64,000 nucleotides of DNA from Rhizobiales bacterium 2SD (GCA_005502805.1 SCMY01000005.1:405572-469571); one strand, 5' to 3'; shown: positions 8,028 to 15,929, counted from the stretch's first letter. Notes: generated by a model not told the origin, from the sequence alone. Numbers and translations: made by a program.

Positions 8028-8660
8028 CTATAGGCCGAGCAGCCGCTTCAGCTTGCGCACGGCGCTATCCGGTGTCGTCAGCACCGGCTTTCCCGTCGCT
8101 GCCGCGACCGCCGTCGCCGCCCGCGCCAGGCTGAACTGCGCCAGTGCGATCGCGTCGCACTCGGCCAGATCACCGGCCGCCAGCGCCGCCAGCCGGTCAT
8201 GCTCGGCTCCGTCGCCGCGATCGAGCGCGGCAAGCGCGCCTTCAGCCAGCTTCGGCATGACCGTCAGCGATCCCGGGAACTCCGGCGGCATCGATTGCAA
8301 TGTCGGGCCGAAGCTGGCGAGCAGGCCGATCCGGCTGCCGACTCCTTCCGCTTCCTCGATCATAGCTTCGTTCGGCTTCAGTACGGGCAGGGGCGACAGC
8401 GCGCGCTGCACCGCCTCGATGCAGGGCCCGAAGGCCGAGCAGGTGAAGAGGATGCCGTCGGCGCCGGTGGCGCGCGCATAGCTGGCGAGGCTGAGGAAGC
8501 GCCCGGTCATCGCCTGCGTGATCCGCCCGTCGCGGGCAAGATCGGCCGAAAGGCTGTCGTCGAGCAGGTTCATCAGCGTGGCCCGCGGCCACAGCCGCGC
8601 GAACGCCGCCTCGATCGGAGGCGGCGAATGGCGCAGCGCGTGGATCAGCGCGATCCGCAT
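8028..8660 (-). CDS. Aspartate/glutamate racemase family protein
   Basis: Protein of 210 aa resembling the Asp/Glu/hydantoin racemase superfamily, cofactor-independent enzymes that use two cysteines as acid and base. The first catalytic-type Cys is in ADGILFTCSAFGP (~residue 75). The second candidate is in DLAECDAIALAQFSLA (~residue 168), at the expected place near the C-terminus. It starts at the stop of the binding-protein gene (TGATG), so it is translationally coupled as the last gene of a leftward operon with an aminotransferase and an RpiR regulator. The likely job is interconversion of D/L forms, or another acid-base reaction, of the amino acid taken up; the substrate is unknown. Confidence 0.75.
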   Translation of the reverse strand: MRIALIHALRHSPPPIEAAFARLWPRATLMNLLDDSLSADLARDGRITQAMTGRFLSLASYARATGADGILFTCSAFGPCIEAVQRALSPLPVLKPNEAMIEEAEGVGSRIGLLASFGPTLQSMPPEFPGSLTVMPKLAEGALAALDRGDGAEHDRLAALAAGDLAECDAIALAQFSLARAATAVAAATGKPVLTTPDSAVRKLKRLLGL

Positions 8661-9682
8661 CAGCGGATCGGATGCGGGTATTGCAGCCCACCCTTCGAGG
8701 CGAGATCGTTCAGGCCGCGCTTCAGTTGCAGCTTCGAGCCCATGCCGACATTGCGCTCGAAGCTCTCGCCGTAATTGCCGACATGCTTGATCGCGCGATA
8801 AGCCCAGTCATTGGTCAGGCCGAGGCCCTCGCCGAACTTGCCCTCGACGCCGAGCAGGCGCTTGATCTCGGGATTGCCGGATTTCAGCTGCTCGTCGACA
8901 TTGGCCTTGGTCACGCCGAGCTCTTCGGCATTGAGCATGGCGTAGTGCACCCATTTCACCAGCGCGAGCCAGCTCTCGTCGCCGCGCTTCACCGCCGGGC
9001 CGAGCGGCTCGCGCGAGATCAGCGTAGGCAGGATCACGAAATCGTCGGGCTTTGAGAACTTCAGGCGCTCGGCGGCCAGGCCGGAGGTGTCGGTGGTGAA
9101 GGCGTCGCAGCGTCCGGCCTCCAGCGCCTTCACGCCCTCTTCATTGGTGGCGAAGCCGATGATCTCGTATTTGAGTTTGTTGGCGCGGAAGAAGTCGGCG
9201 AGATTGAGCTCGGTGGTCGTGCCTTGCGTCACGCAGATCGAGGCGCCATCCAGCCCCTTCGCTTCGGCGACCCCCAGCGACTTGCGCACCATGAAGCCCT
9301 GGCCGTCGAAATAATTGATGATCGGCCAGGACATGCCGGCCGAGGTGTCTCTCGACATCGTATAGGTCGCGTTGCGGGCGAGCATGTCGACCTCGCCCGA
9401 CTGCACCACGACGAAGCGCATCTGCGGCGTCGTCGGCACGAACTTGACCTTGTTCGGGTCGTTGAAGATCGCCGAGGCGACGGCGCGGCAGAGGTCGATG
9501 TCGAGTCCGTCCCAGCGCCCGTCCGGTCCCTGCAGGCCGAAGCCGGGCAAGGCGATGTGGTTGCCGCAGATCAATTCGCCGCGCGCCTTGACGCGTTCCA
9601 GCGTGCCGGTCTGGGCGCTGGCGGCGCCAGCCAGGCCGAGCGTGGCGAGGCCGGTGAGGAGCAGATGTTTCAATGACTTCAT
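8660..9682 (-). CDS. AapJ-like amino-acid ABC transporter substrate-binding protein
   Basis: Periplasmic amino-acid binding protein of 340 aa with a clear signal peptide (LLLTGLATLGLAGAASAQ, cleavage after ASA). The body begins TLERVKARGELICGNHIALPGFG and contains GLDIDLCRAVASAIF, ARNATYTMSRDTSAGM and SICVTQGTTTELNLADFF, all typical of the AapJ/general L-amino-acid branch. The operon holds an aminotransferase and a racemase but no permease or ATPase. It must use a permease elsewhere, such as a general Aap system, or act as a sensor partner (inference). Confidence 0.88.
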   Translation of the reverse strand: MKSLKHLLLTGLATLGLAGAASAQTGTLERVKARGELICGNHIALPGFGLQGPDGRWDGLDIDLCRAVASAIFNDPNKVKFVPTTPQMRFVVVQSGEVDMLARNATYTMSRDTSAGMSWPIINYFDGQGFMVRKSLGVAEAKGLDGASICVTQGTTTELNLADFFRANKLKYEIIGFATNEEGVKALEAGRCDAFTTDTSGLAAERLKFSKPDDFVILPTLISREPLGPAVKRGDESWLALVKWVHYAMLNAEELGVTKANVDEQLKSGNPEIKRLLGVEGKFGEGLGLTNDWAYRAIKHVGNYGESFERNVGMGSKLQLKRGLNDLASKGGLQYPHPIR

Positions 9683-9739
9683 GGTGGTTCCCCTGTTGTG
9701 GAAGCACCGGGCTCTGTCGGCCCGGATTGTGGTCGAACT

Positions 9740-11077
9740 TCAGGCCGGTCGGGCCGAGGCCAAGCTTGCATCGACTGCCTCGCCCAGCCGCTCGACGATG
9801 GTGTCGACGGTGGCGGCATCGATGATGAAGGGCGGCGCCAGCAGGACATGATCGCCCGCCGTGCCATCGGCGGTGCCGCCCATCGGGTAGATCAGCAGGC
9901 CGCGCTCCTGTGCCGCCTGCTTGATCCTGGCGTTGAGCTTGAGTGCCGGGTCGAACGGCGTCTTGCTCGAGCGGTCGGCGACGATCTCGACGCCCCAGAA
10001 ATGGCCGCGGCCGCGAATGTCGCCGACATGGTGATGGTTGCCGAAGCGCTCGCGCAGGCGCTGCTCCAGCCGCGCGCCCTGCCTGCGGACATTGGCGAGC
10101 AGGTCGTCGCGCTCGATCACCTGCTGCACCGCGAGCGCGGTGGCGCAGGCGAGGGGATGGCCCACATAGGTCTGACTGTGTGGGAAGACGCCCGAGCCCT
10201 GCCTGACCGCCTCTACGACCCGCTTCGAGGCCAACATCGCGCCGATGGGCGCATAGCCGCCGCCCAGCCCCTTGGCGATCGCCATCAAATCGGGCGCGAT
10301 GCCTTCCTGCTCGCAGGCATGCAGCGTGCCGGTGCGGCCCATGCCGCTCATGACTTCGTCGAGGATCAGGAGCACGCCATGGTGGTCGCAGATTTCGCGG
10401 ATGCGCTTGAAGTAGCCCGGCGCGGCCGGCACCGCGCCGAGCGTCGCGCCGACCACGGTCTCGGCGACGAAGGCGCAGACAGTCTCGGGACCGAGTTCCA
10501 GGATCTTTGCCTCCAACTCGTCGGCGACGCGTAAGCCGTATTCTTCGCTGGTCTCGTCGGCCCGGCGGCCGCGATACTCGTAGCAGGGCGAGATGTGATG
10601 GCCCTGCATCAGCATCTCAGCGAAGGGCGCACGATCCTTCATTCTGCCACCGACCGAGAGCGCACCTAGCGTGATGCCGTGATAGCTCTGCCGGCGTGAG
10701 ATGAAGTTGGTGCGACGCGTCTCACCTTTCTCGACGAAATAGTGCCGCGCCATCTTCAGGCAGGCCTCGATCGCCTCCGAGCCCGAGCTGCAGAAATAGA
10801 CGGATTCCATCCCGGCTGGCGCCCGTGCGATTAGATGATCTGCGAGCTCCTCGGCCACGTCGGTGGTGAAGAAGCTGGTATGGGCGTAAGCGAGCTTGTC
10901 GATCTGCGCATGCATCGCCGCCAGAATGTCGGGATGGCCATGGCCGAGGCAGGAGACGGCGGCGCCACCCGAAGCGTCGATATGCTCGCGCCCATCACGG
11001 TCGCGCAGCACCATGCCCTCGCCGCCCGCCGCGGCCGGATAGGTCTTGCTCAGCATGCGATGCAGGATATGGCTCAT
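9740..11077 (-). CDS. Class III (omega) aminotransferase, aspartate aminotransferase fold
   Basis: PLP-dependent aminotransferase of 445 aa. The PLP-binding Asp lies in GVLLILDEVMSGMGRTG (~residue 245) and the Schiff-base Lys in LMAIAKGLGGGYAPIGAML (~275). The substrate phosphate-binding region SSGSEAIEACLKMARHYF is near 120 and the class III HSQTYVGHPLACATAL follows. Class III enzymes act on omega- or beta-amino groups, ornithine-type substrates or amines. The stop is 58 bases upstream of the binding-protein start, and the start overlaps the RpiR stop by 4 bases. Context suggests catabolism of the imported amino acid. Confidence 0.88.
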   Translation of the reverse strand: MSHILHRMLSKTYPAAAGGEGMVLRDRDGREHIDASGGAAVSCLGHGHPDILAAMHAQIDKLAYAHTSFFTTDVAEELADHLIARAPAGMESVYFCSSGSEAIEACLKMARHYFVEKGETRRTNFISRRQSYHGITLGALSVGGRMKDRAPFAEMLMQGHHISPCYEYRGRRADETSEEYGLRVADELEAKILELGPETVCAFVAETVVGATLGAVPAAPGYFKRIREICDHHGVLLILDEVMSGMGRTGTLHACEQEGIAPDLMAIAKGLGGGYAPIGAMLASKRVVEAVRQGSGVFPHSQTYVGHPLACATALAVQQVIERDDLLANVRRQGARLEQRLRERFGNHHHVGDIRGRGHFWGVEIVADRSSKTPFDPALKLNARIKQAAQERGLLIYPMGGTADGTAGDHVLLAPPFIIDAATVDTIVERLGEAVDASLASARPA

Positions 11078-11967
11078 CGATGGCCTCGCCTGATGGGTCG
11101 GGGAGTGAGGAAGGTGCCGGCCGCGTCGAGCGCAGCCTCATGACGGGTGATCGCGTCGAGCGCGGCCTTGCCCTTGCGTGCCGTCATCAGCGCTGCCAGG
11201 CATTCGACCGCGGCGAAGGCCGGCGTCATCGTGTGAAAGAAGGACGGCGTCTCCGTCCTGACCAGCAGGGCTACGTCGGCGATGGCGGCGAGCGGGGAGA
11301 GCGCGCTGTCTGTCAGCGCCACCACCGTCGCGCCGCGTTCCCTGGCGATCTCGGCGGCCTGCACGGTCAGGCGCGTATAGGGCGCGACCGAGACGGCAAA
11401 GAGCGCATCGCCCGGGCCGATCCGACGCAGCGTGTCGATGCCGCGCCCGCCGGCACCGTCGGCGAGGACGGAGCCCGCCCCGATCAGGTCGCGGATATAG
11501 TCGAGCATGAAGGCGGCCGGGAAGGCCGAGCGCAGGCCGAAACAGAACACCGTCCGCGCCTCGCTCAGGAGGTCGGCGGCCTGCTCGAGGCGAGCAAGCG
11601 CCTGCGGTTCGCGCAGCGCCTTCAGATGCTCTGTCAGCGCCGCGAACATGTCCTGCGCGATCGCACCCGGGCCTTCCTCGCCATGGCGCTGCATCAGTTC
11701 GCCGGCGCGGCCGGCAAAGCCTTCCGGCCGCCGCCGCAGCGCCGCCGCATGGACGGCGCGGAGTTCGTCATAGCCCTTGAGACCGAAGCGCTGCGCCAGA
11801 CGGGTGAGGGTGGCCGGCGACAGGCCGGCGCGCTTGGCCTGTTCGCGCGTGGTCAGCAGCGCGACATCGGCCGGATGGTCGAGCACCCAGCGCGCCGCCG
11901 CCTGCAATTGCTGCGGCAACTGCTCGAAGCTCTCGGTGAGGCTCGCCGTCAGGCCGGGCTTGTCCAT
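11074..11967 (-). CDS. MurR/RpiR family transcriptional regulator
   Basis: DNA-binding regulator of 297 aa. An N-terminal HTH_6 domain (residues ~1-80) includes TTREQAKRAGLSPATLTRLAQRFGLKGYDEL. A C-terminal SIS sugar-isomerase-type sensor domain (~130-260) has TVFCFGLRSAFPAAFMLDYI and GDALFAVSVAPYTRLTVQAAE. RpiR proteins usually sense phosphosugars, but this one heads an amino-acid operon and overlaps the aminotransferase start by 4 bases, so it is probably the local regulator. The 16-bp palindrome at 12027-12042 is its likely operator. Confidence 0.88.
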   Translation of the reverse strand: MDKPGLTASLTESFEQLPQQLQAAARWVLDHPADVALLTTREQAKRAGLSPATLTRLAQRFGLKGYDELRAVHAAALRRRPEGFAGRAGELMQRHGEEGPGAIAQDMFAALTEHLKALREPQALARLEQAADLLSEARTVFCFGLRSAFPAAFMLDYIRDLIGAGSVLADGAGGRGIDTLRRIGPGDALFAVSVAPYTRLTVQAAEIARERGATVVALTDSALSPLAAIADVALLVRTETPSFFHTMTPAFAAVECLAALMTARKGKAALDAITRHEAALDAAGTFLTPRPIRRGHR

Positions 11968-11998
11968 GCGCCGGACTTTAGCAGCGTGGGTTTGAATG

Positions 11999-12042
11999 TG
12001 AAACAGATTCCTTGATTAAATGTAGTTGAAACATTTGTTTCA
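11999..12042. promoter_or_regulatory. Candidate RpiR operator (perfect 16-bp palindrome plus half-site)
   Basis: TGAAACA-TT-TGTTTCA at 12027-12042 is a perfect palindrome about 60 bases upstream of the RpiR start. A second TGAAACA half-site at 11999-12005, followed by an imperfect complement (GATTCC), lies between the palindrome and the gene. The setting fits autoregulation of the leftward operon. The regulator assignment is inference. Confidence 0.5.
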
Positions 12043-12078
12043 GGTTGACTCATCGCCTGAACTGACGGCCGGCCTTGC

Positions 12079-12669
12079 TCAGCTCCGAACCAGCAGCCCG
12101 TCGAGCATCAGGTTGAAGGCCTCGATCGCCTTGTGTGAGGTCGCCTTCGGATCGGGCGCGTTCGCGATCCACTGGGCGGCATACTGCGTCGCGCCTGCGA
12201 TCAAACGTGCCCCGGCCTCAGGATCGATCGGAGCGATCGCGCCACTCTCCGCCAGCTTGGACAGGCTCTCCGTCATCGAGCGGATGCATTCGCTCAGCGT
12301 CGGCCAGTCCCAGGGATCGCCGAGCGCGGCGGGGCCGTCGCGCAGCATGATGCGCTGGATTTCTGGGTCGAGCGCCAGTTCAATATAGGCGGTGCATTCG
12401 TCGCGGAAACCGGTCCAGGGATCGCTAGCCTTCGCCGTGACCTCCCGCATATGTGCGTTCATCTCGCCGTCGATTTCGGCGATTACTGCGACCAGCAGGC
12501 CCTTCTTGTCGCCGAAGTGATGGTAGAGCGCACCCCGGGTCAGCCCGGCCGAGGCGGTGAGCTCGTCCATCGAGGTCTGCGCATAACCGACCGTGCCGAA
12601 CGCGGCGCGTGCCGCCGCGATCAGCTTGGCGCGGGTCTCGGCGATCATCTGGGTGCGCGGCTTGCGCAT
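12079..12669 (-). CDS. TetR/AcrR family transcriptional regulator
   Basis: Repressor-type protein of 196 aa. The N-terminal HTH (residues ~10-55) reads AETRAKLIAAARAAFGTVGY then MDELTASAGLTRGALYHHF with the conserved G-x-L-Y-x-H-F and K of GDKKGLL. The C-terminal part is the ligand and dimer domain. The start at 12669 lies directly at the edge of three palindromes in the intergenic region; the very long upstream frame is antisense to the MFS gene and not real. It is divergent from an MFS transporter, the classic efflux-regulator pairing, and the ligand is probably an MFS substrate. Confidence 0.9.
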   Translation of the reverse strand: MRKPRTQMIAETRAKLIAAARAAFGTVGYAQTSMDELTASAGLTRGALYHHFGDKKGLLVAVIAEIDGEMNAHMREVTAKASDPWTGFRDECTAYIELALDPEIQRIMLRDGPAALGDPWDWPTLSECIRSMTESLSKLAESGAIAPIDPEAGARLIAGATQYAAQWIANAPDPKATSHKAIEAFNLMLDGLLVRS

Positions 12670-12686
12670 CGTCCATGTTCCTTTCG

Positions 12687-12754
12687 CATACGGCGCGTAT
12701 GTGAATTGACATACGTTTCGTATGCAACTACTCATGTCACATACGCAACGTATG
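12687..12754. promoter_or_regulatory. Three copies of a 15-bp operator between tetR and MFS gene
   Basis: The motif CATACG-N3-CGTATG occurs three times, each a perfect inverted repeat: 12687-12701 (spacer GCG), 12710-12724 (TTT) and 12740-12754 (CAA). Centres are 23 and 30 bp apart. TTGACA at 12706-12711 on the plus strand and TGTCAA at 12753-12758 (TTGACA on the minus strand) overlap the outer sites, so both divergent promoters would be blocked by bound repressor. This is strong evidence for TetR operators. Confidence 0.88.
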
Positions 12755-12798
12755 TCAATTGCGCTTCCAGATTGCGCCTCGATGTGACGGAGACGTCC

Positions 12799-14004
12799 AT
12801 GCCTAACCCCTATCGCGAGATTTTCCGGGCTCCCGGCTCGGTCGGCTTCTCGGCCGCCGGCTTCCTCGCCCGCATGCCGTTCTCGATGCTCACCATCGGC
12901 ATCGTCACCATGCTGTCCCAGGCGCGCGGCGAGTACTGGCTCGCAGGCGGCGTCGCCGCGACCTTCGCGCTCGCCAATGCGCTGATCGCGCCGCAGATCT
13001 CGCGGCTGGTCGACCGCCACGGTCAGAGCAAGGTGCTGATCCCCGCGACGCTCGCGACCATCGTCGCGCTGATCGGACTGATGCTGGCGACGCGCCTGGA
13101 GGCGCCGATCTGGGTGCTCTTCCTGTTCGCCGCTCTCGCCGGGCTGGAGCCGAGCATGATGGCGATGGTGCGCGCGCGCTGGACCGAGATCTACCGGGAT
13201 ACGCCGCATCTGCGCACCGCCTTCGCCTTCGAATCGGTCGTCGACGAGGTCATCTTCATGGTCGGTCCGGTGATCTCGATCGGGCTCAGCGTCATCTGGT
13301 TCCCGGAGGCCGGTCCGCTCGCGGCGACGATCCTGCTCGCCGTTGGCATGGCCCTGTTTGTCGCCCAACGCGCAACCGAGCCGCCGGTGCATCCGCAGGG
13401 CGTCAGCGAAGGTGGCTCGGCGATCCGGCTCGTGCCGGTGCAGATCATCGCGCTGCTGATGGTCGCGCTCGGCGTGGTCTTCGGCACCGCCGAGGTCACC
13501 GCGGTCGCCTTCGCCGAGGCGCAGGGCAACAAGGCGGCGGCGAGTCTCGCGCTCGCGGCCTATGCCGCCGGCTCCTTCATCACCGGTCTTGTCTTCGGTG
13601 CGCTGCGCCTGCGCCTGCCGCTCGCCACGCAATTGCTGCTCTCGATCAGCCTTGCCGCGGCGACGACCTTGCCGCTGCTGTTCGTGTCCTCGCTGTGGAT
13701 GCTCGGCACCGTGCTCTTCATCGCCGGCGCCTCGATCTCGCCGACCGTCATCGTCGCGATGGCGCTGGTCGAGCGGCACGCGCCGGCCACGAAGCTGACC
13801 GAGGGTATCACCTGGGTGATGACCGGCATGGGCATCGGCATGGCGGCGGGCTCGGCCGCCTCGGGCTGGCTGATCGATCTCTACGGGGCCAGCACCGGCT
13901 TCTATGTCTCGGTCGCCGGCGGGTTCTCGGCACTGGCGATCGTCGCGATCGGGTTCTGCCTGATCGCCGAGCCGCGGCGCGCCGGCGAACCGGCGCTCGC
14001 CTGA
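12799..14004 (+). CDS. MFS transporter
   Basis: Major facilitator protein of 401 aa with about twelve transmembrane segments. The first half includes FRAPGSVGFSAAGFLARMPF and the loop RLVDRHGQSKVLIPATLAT, matching the MFS motif A region between TM2 and TM3. The second half ends with TEGITWVMTGMGIGMAAGSA. The ATG at 12799 follows the operator region by 44 bases. Pairing with a TetR repressor suggests export of a toxic compound or metabolite; the substrate is unknown. Confidence 0.85.
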   Translation: MPNPYREIFRAPGSVGFSAAGFLARMPFSMLTIGIVTMLSQARGEYWLAGGVAATFALANALIAPQISRLVDRHGQSKVLIPATLATIVALIGLMLATRLEAPIWVLFLFAALAGLEPSMMAMVRARWTEIYRDTPHLRTAFAFESVVDEVIFMVGPVISIGLSVIWFPEAGPLAATILLAVGMALFVAQRATEPPVHPQGVSEGGSAIRLVPVQIIALLMVALGVVFGTAEVTAVAFAEAQGNKAAASLALAAYAAGSFITGLVFGALRLRLPLATQLLLSISLAAATTLPLLFVSSLWMLGTVLFIAGASISPTVIVAMALVERHAPATKLTEGITWVMTGMGIGMAAGSAASGWLIDLYGASTGFYVSVAGGFSALAIVAIGFCLIAEPRRAGEPALA

Positions 14005-14014
14005 GCGGACAGGG

Positions 14015-14043
14015 AAGGCCGCGCTTGCACGGGCGCGGCTTTT
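14015..14043 (+). terminator. Rho-independent terminator after MFS gene
   Basis: GCCGCGC (14018-14024) pairs with GCGCGGC (14033-14039), extended by A-T pairs and followed by TTTT. It lies 13 bases after the MFS stop. Confidence 0.7.
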
Positions 14044-14101
14044 CTGTCATAGGCGCCACCTTCGATCGCCCGGCTGATAAGGGCTGCCGTGGCGGTCGTA
14101 C

Positions 14102-14119
14102 TTTGCTTCCCAAAGCAAA
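14102..14119 (+). promoter_or_regulatory. Leader hairpin upstream of rpmI
   Basis: TTTGCTT, a CCCA loop and AAGCAAA form a 7-bp stem 46 bases before the rpmI start. It may be part of the 5' leader. L20 is known to autoregulate rpmI-rplT in E. coli through leader structure, but this hairpin is too small to claim that mechanism. Confidence 0.25.
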
Positions 14120-14165
14120 ATTGAAGCGGCGCATTGTTCGCGCTCGCGACCTATGAGGAGCTGAA

Positions 14166-14366
14166 ATGCCCAAGATGAAGACCAAATCGGCCGCCAAGAA
14201 GCGGTTCAAGATCACCGGAACCGGCAAGGTGCTCTACGCCCAGGCCGGCAAGCGTCACGGCATGATCAAGCGGACCAACAAGCAGCTCCGCAATCACCGT
14301 GGGACGAACGTTCTTTTCGAAGGCGATGCCGCCAACGTGAAGAAGTACTTCCTGCCCAACGGCTGA
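14166..14366 (+). CDS. rpmI: 50S ribosomal protein L35
   Basis: Basic 66-aa ribosomal protein. The sequence begins [20 protein letters not shown] and carries the family core [20 protein letters not shown]; the length is typical. The start is preceded by GAGGAG (14156-14161). It is co-transcribed with rplT 28 bases downstream. infC, normally part of this operon in many bacteria, is 6.7 kb away. Confidence 0.97.
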   Translation: MPKMKTKSAAKKRFKITGTGKVLYAQAGKRHGMIKRTNKQLRNHRGTNVLFEGDAANVKKYFLPNG

Positions 14367-14394
14367 CGCCCCCTCACTTTTCCGGAGATCAAAC

Positions 14395-14769
14395 ATGGCT
14401 CGCGTGAAACGGGGCGTTACGTCCCACGCCAAGCACAAGAAGACATTCAAGGCCGCCAAGGGCTTTTATGGCCGCCGCAAGAACACGATCCGCGCCGCCA
14501 AGGCGGCCGTCGATCGGTCGATGCAGTACGCCTATCGCGACCGCAAGAACAAGAAGCGCACCTTCCGTGCGCTCTGGATCCAGCGCCTGAACGCTGCGGT
14601 GCGCGAGCACGGCCTGACCTATTCGCTGTTCATCGGCGGTCTCGCCAAGGCCGGCCTCGAGCTCGACCGCAAGACCCTGTCGGCCCTCGCCATCGACGAC
14701 GCCGCCGCCTTCGCCGCGGTGGTCGAGACGGTCAAGGGCGCGCTCGGCGCCGAGGCCAAGGCCGCCTGA
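14395..14769 (+). CDS. rplT: 50S ribosomal protein L20
   Basis: Ribosomal protein of 124 aa, essential for early 50S assembly. Typical features are [20 protein letters not shown] at the N-terminus, [20 protein letters not shown], and [20 protein letters not shown] in the globular domain. A GGAG lies upstream of the ATG. The operon ends at a strong terminator at 14794. Confidence 0.97.
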   Translation: MARVKRGVTSHAKHKKTFKAAKGFYGRRKNTIRAAKAAVDRSMQYAYRDRKNKKRTFRALWIQRLNAAVREHGLTYSLFIGGLAKAGLELDRKTLSALAIDDAAAFAAVVETVKGALGAEAKAA

Positions 14770-14793
14770 GCGGACTTGCCCGATCGGGATACG

Positions 14794-14823
14794 AAAGGCC
14801 GGCGGAAACGCCGGCCTTTTTGT
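14794..14823 (+). terminator. Rho-independent terminator of rpmI-rplT
   Basis: A perfect 11-bp stem AAAGGCCGGCG / CGCCGGCCTTT is closed by a GAAA tetraloop (14805-14808) and runs into a TTTTT tail. It starts 25 bases after the rplT stop. Confidence 0.92.
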
Positions 14824-14837
14824 TTGGGCTCACCGTT

Positions 14838-14927
14838 ATGCTCGCCCTTGTGGCGAGCATCCACGTCTTGAACACAGCACGCGATCAGCGAAGTGAAGAC
14901 GTGGATGGTCGGGACAAGCCCGACCAT
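14838..14927. repeat. REP/BIME-like element made of three palindromes
   Basis: Three perfect inverted repeats follow one another: ATGCTCGCC/GGCGAGCAT (14838-14860), ATCCACGTCTT/AAGACGTGGAT (14859-14906) and ATGGTCGGG/CCCGACCAT (14905-14927), sharing their end bases. The design resembles the extragenic palindromes scattered through Hyphomicrobiales genomes. It sits between the rplT terminator and the convergent LOG gene. Confidence 0.7.
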
Positions 14928-14948
14928 GACGTGGAAAAGCGGGATCGC

Positions 14949-15710
14949 TTACGTCTGCACCCTATCCACCGCCTTCGGCGTCCAGCTTTCGCCGGCGCCG
15001 GCGACGATACGCTGATAGGCCTCTTCGGGCGTGTCGGCGTAGCAGAACAGCTTGAGGTCCTCCGGCCGGATGAAGCCGGCTTCGCGCATCCGCTCGAGAT
15101 TGATCAGCCCCTGCCAATAGGCGCTGTCGTAGAGCACGATCGGTACCGGCGGCATCTTGCCGGTCTGCACCAGCGTCATGATCTCGAAGAGCTCGTCGAG
15201 CGTGCCGAAGCCGCCGGGGAAGACCACCAGCGCCTCCGCCCGCATGGCGAGATGCATCTTGCGCATCGCGAAATAATGGAAGCGGAAGGTCAGGTCCGGC
15301 GTCGACCAGGCGTTGGGCTCCTGCTCGTGCGGCAGGGTGATGTTGAAGCCGATCGAGACCGCGCCGGCCTCGGTTGCGCCGCGATTGGCGGCCTCCATGA
15401 TGCCCGGCCCGCCGCCGGTGGCGATGACATGGTGCTTGCCGCCATCCTTGCCGTCGAGCGCGCCGCCGCGCTCCGAGGCGATCCTGCCGAACTCGCGCGC
15501 CGCCTCGTACCAGGGATTGCCCTCGCGCACCCGCGCCGAGCCGAAGACGACGATGGTCGAGACGATGCCGCGGGCGCGCAGGGCGTCCTCCGCCTTCTGG
15601 TATTCGAGCATGAAGCGCGCCCCGCGCGTCGAGTCGCCGAGCAGGAAGTCCTGGTCGAGCGCGGCGATCCGGTAGGAGGGCGAATTCTTCTGGGCGCTGT
15701 TGTCGGGCAT
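14949..15710 (-). CDS. LOG family protein (TIGR00730-type Rossmann fold)
   Basis: Protein of 253 aa in the LOG (cytokinin riboside 5'-monophosphate phosphoribohydrolase) family. The nucleotide-binding motif is VIATGGGPGIMEAANRGA (~residue 105) and the catalytic-type motif is VVFPGGFGTLDELFEI (~165), with the conserved Arg and Glu. The start at 15710 is supported by GGAG 9 bases upstream. Relatives hydrolyse AMP or CMP N-glycosidic bonds; cytokinin production has not been shown for most bacterial members. It is alone on its strand, convergent with rplT and divergent from pheS. Confidence 0.88.
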   Translation of the reverse strand: MPDNSAQKNSPSYRIAALDQDFLLGDSTRGARFMLEYQKAEDALRARGIVSTIVVFGSARVREGNPWYEAAREFGRIASERGGALDGKDGGKHHVIATGGGPGIMEAANRGATEAGAVSIGFNITLPHEQEPNAWSTPDLTFRFHYFAMRKMHLAMRAEALVVFPGGFGTLDELFEIMTLVQTGKMPPVPIVLYDSAYWQGLINLERMREAGFIRPEDLKLFCYADTPEEAYQRIVAGAGESWTPKAVDRVQT

Positions 15711-15929
15711 GCTTGGTCTCCGTCGTCCGGACTGCATAGCTGCGCCGGGCCTCTCCTGTCGCCCCTTGCGTCCAAGGTAAGGATGATTGCGACGGGATTG
15801 TCATGAAGCCGTGGCTAGAGTGGCGACAGCGCCGAGAACTGCGTGAACGGGATGCTTTGCCAGCGTGATTGGACTGGCATCCGCTTGCCGGAGCCCCTAG
15901 AAGGTGCCTCGCAAACAGGCTGAATTGGC

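Noticed and set aside
12079..13779. A 566-codon leftward open frame covering both tetR and the MFS region
   Set aside because: Only the last 196 codons are TetR. The rest is antisense to the MFS gene, rich in Arg, Asp and Glu as expected for a GC-rich shadow, and crosses the operator region.
15711..15929. Phe-rich leader peptide or T-box-like attenuator before pheS
   Set aside because: No short frame with clustered Phe codons and no terminator/antiterminator pair with a T-run was seen.
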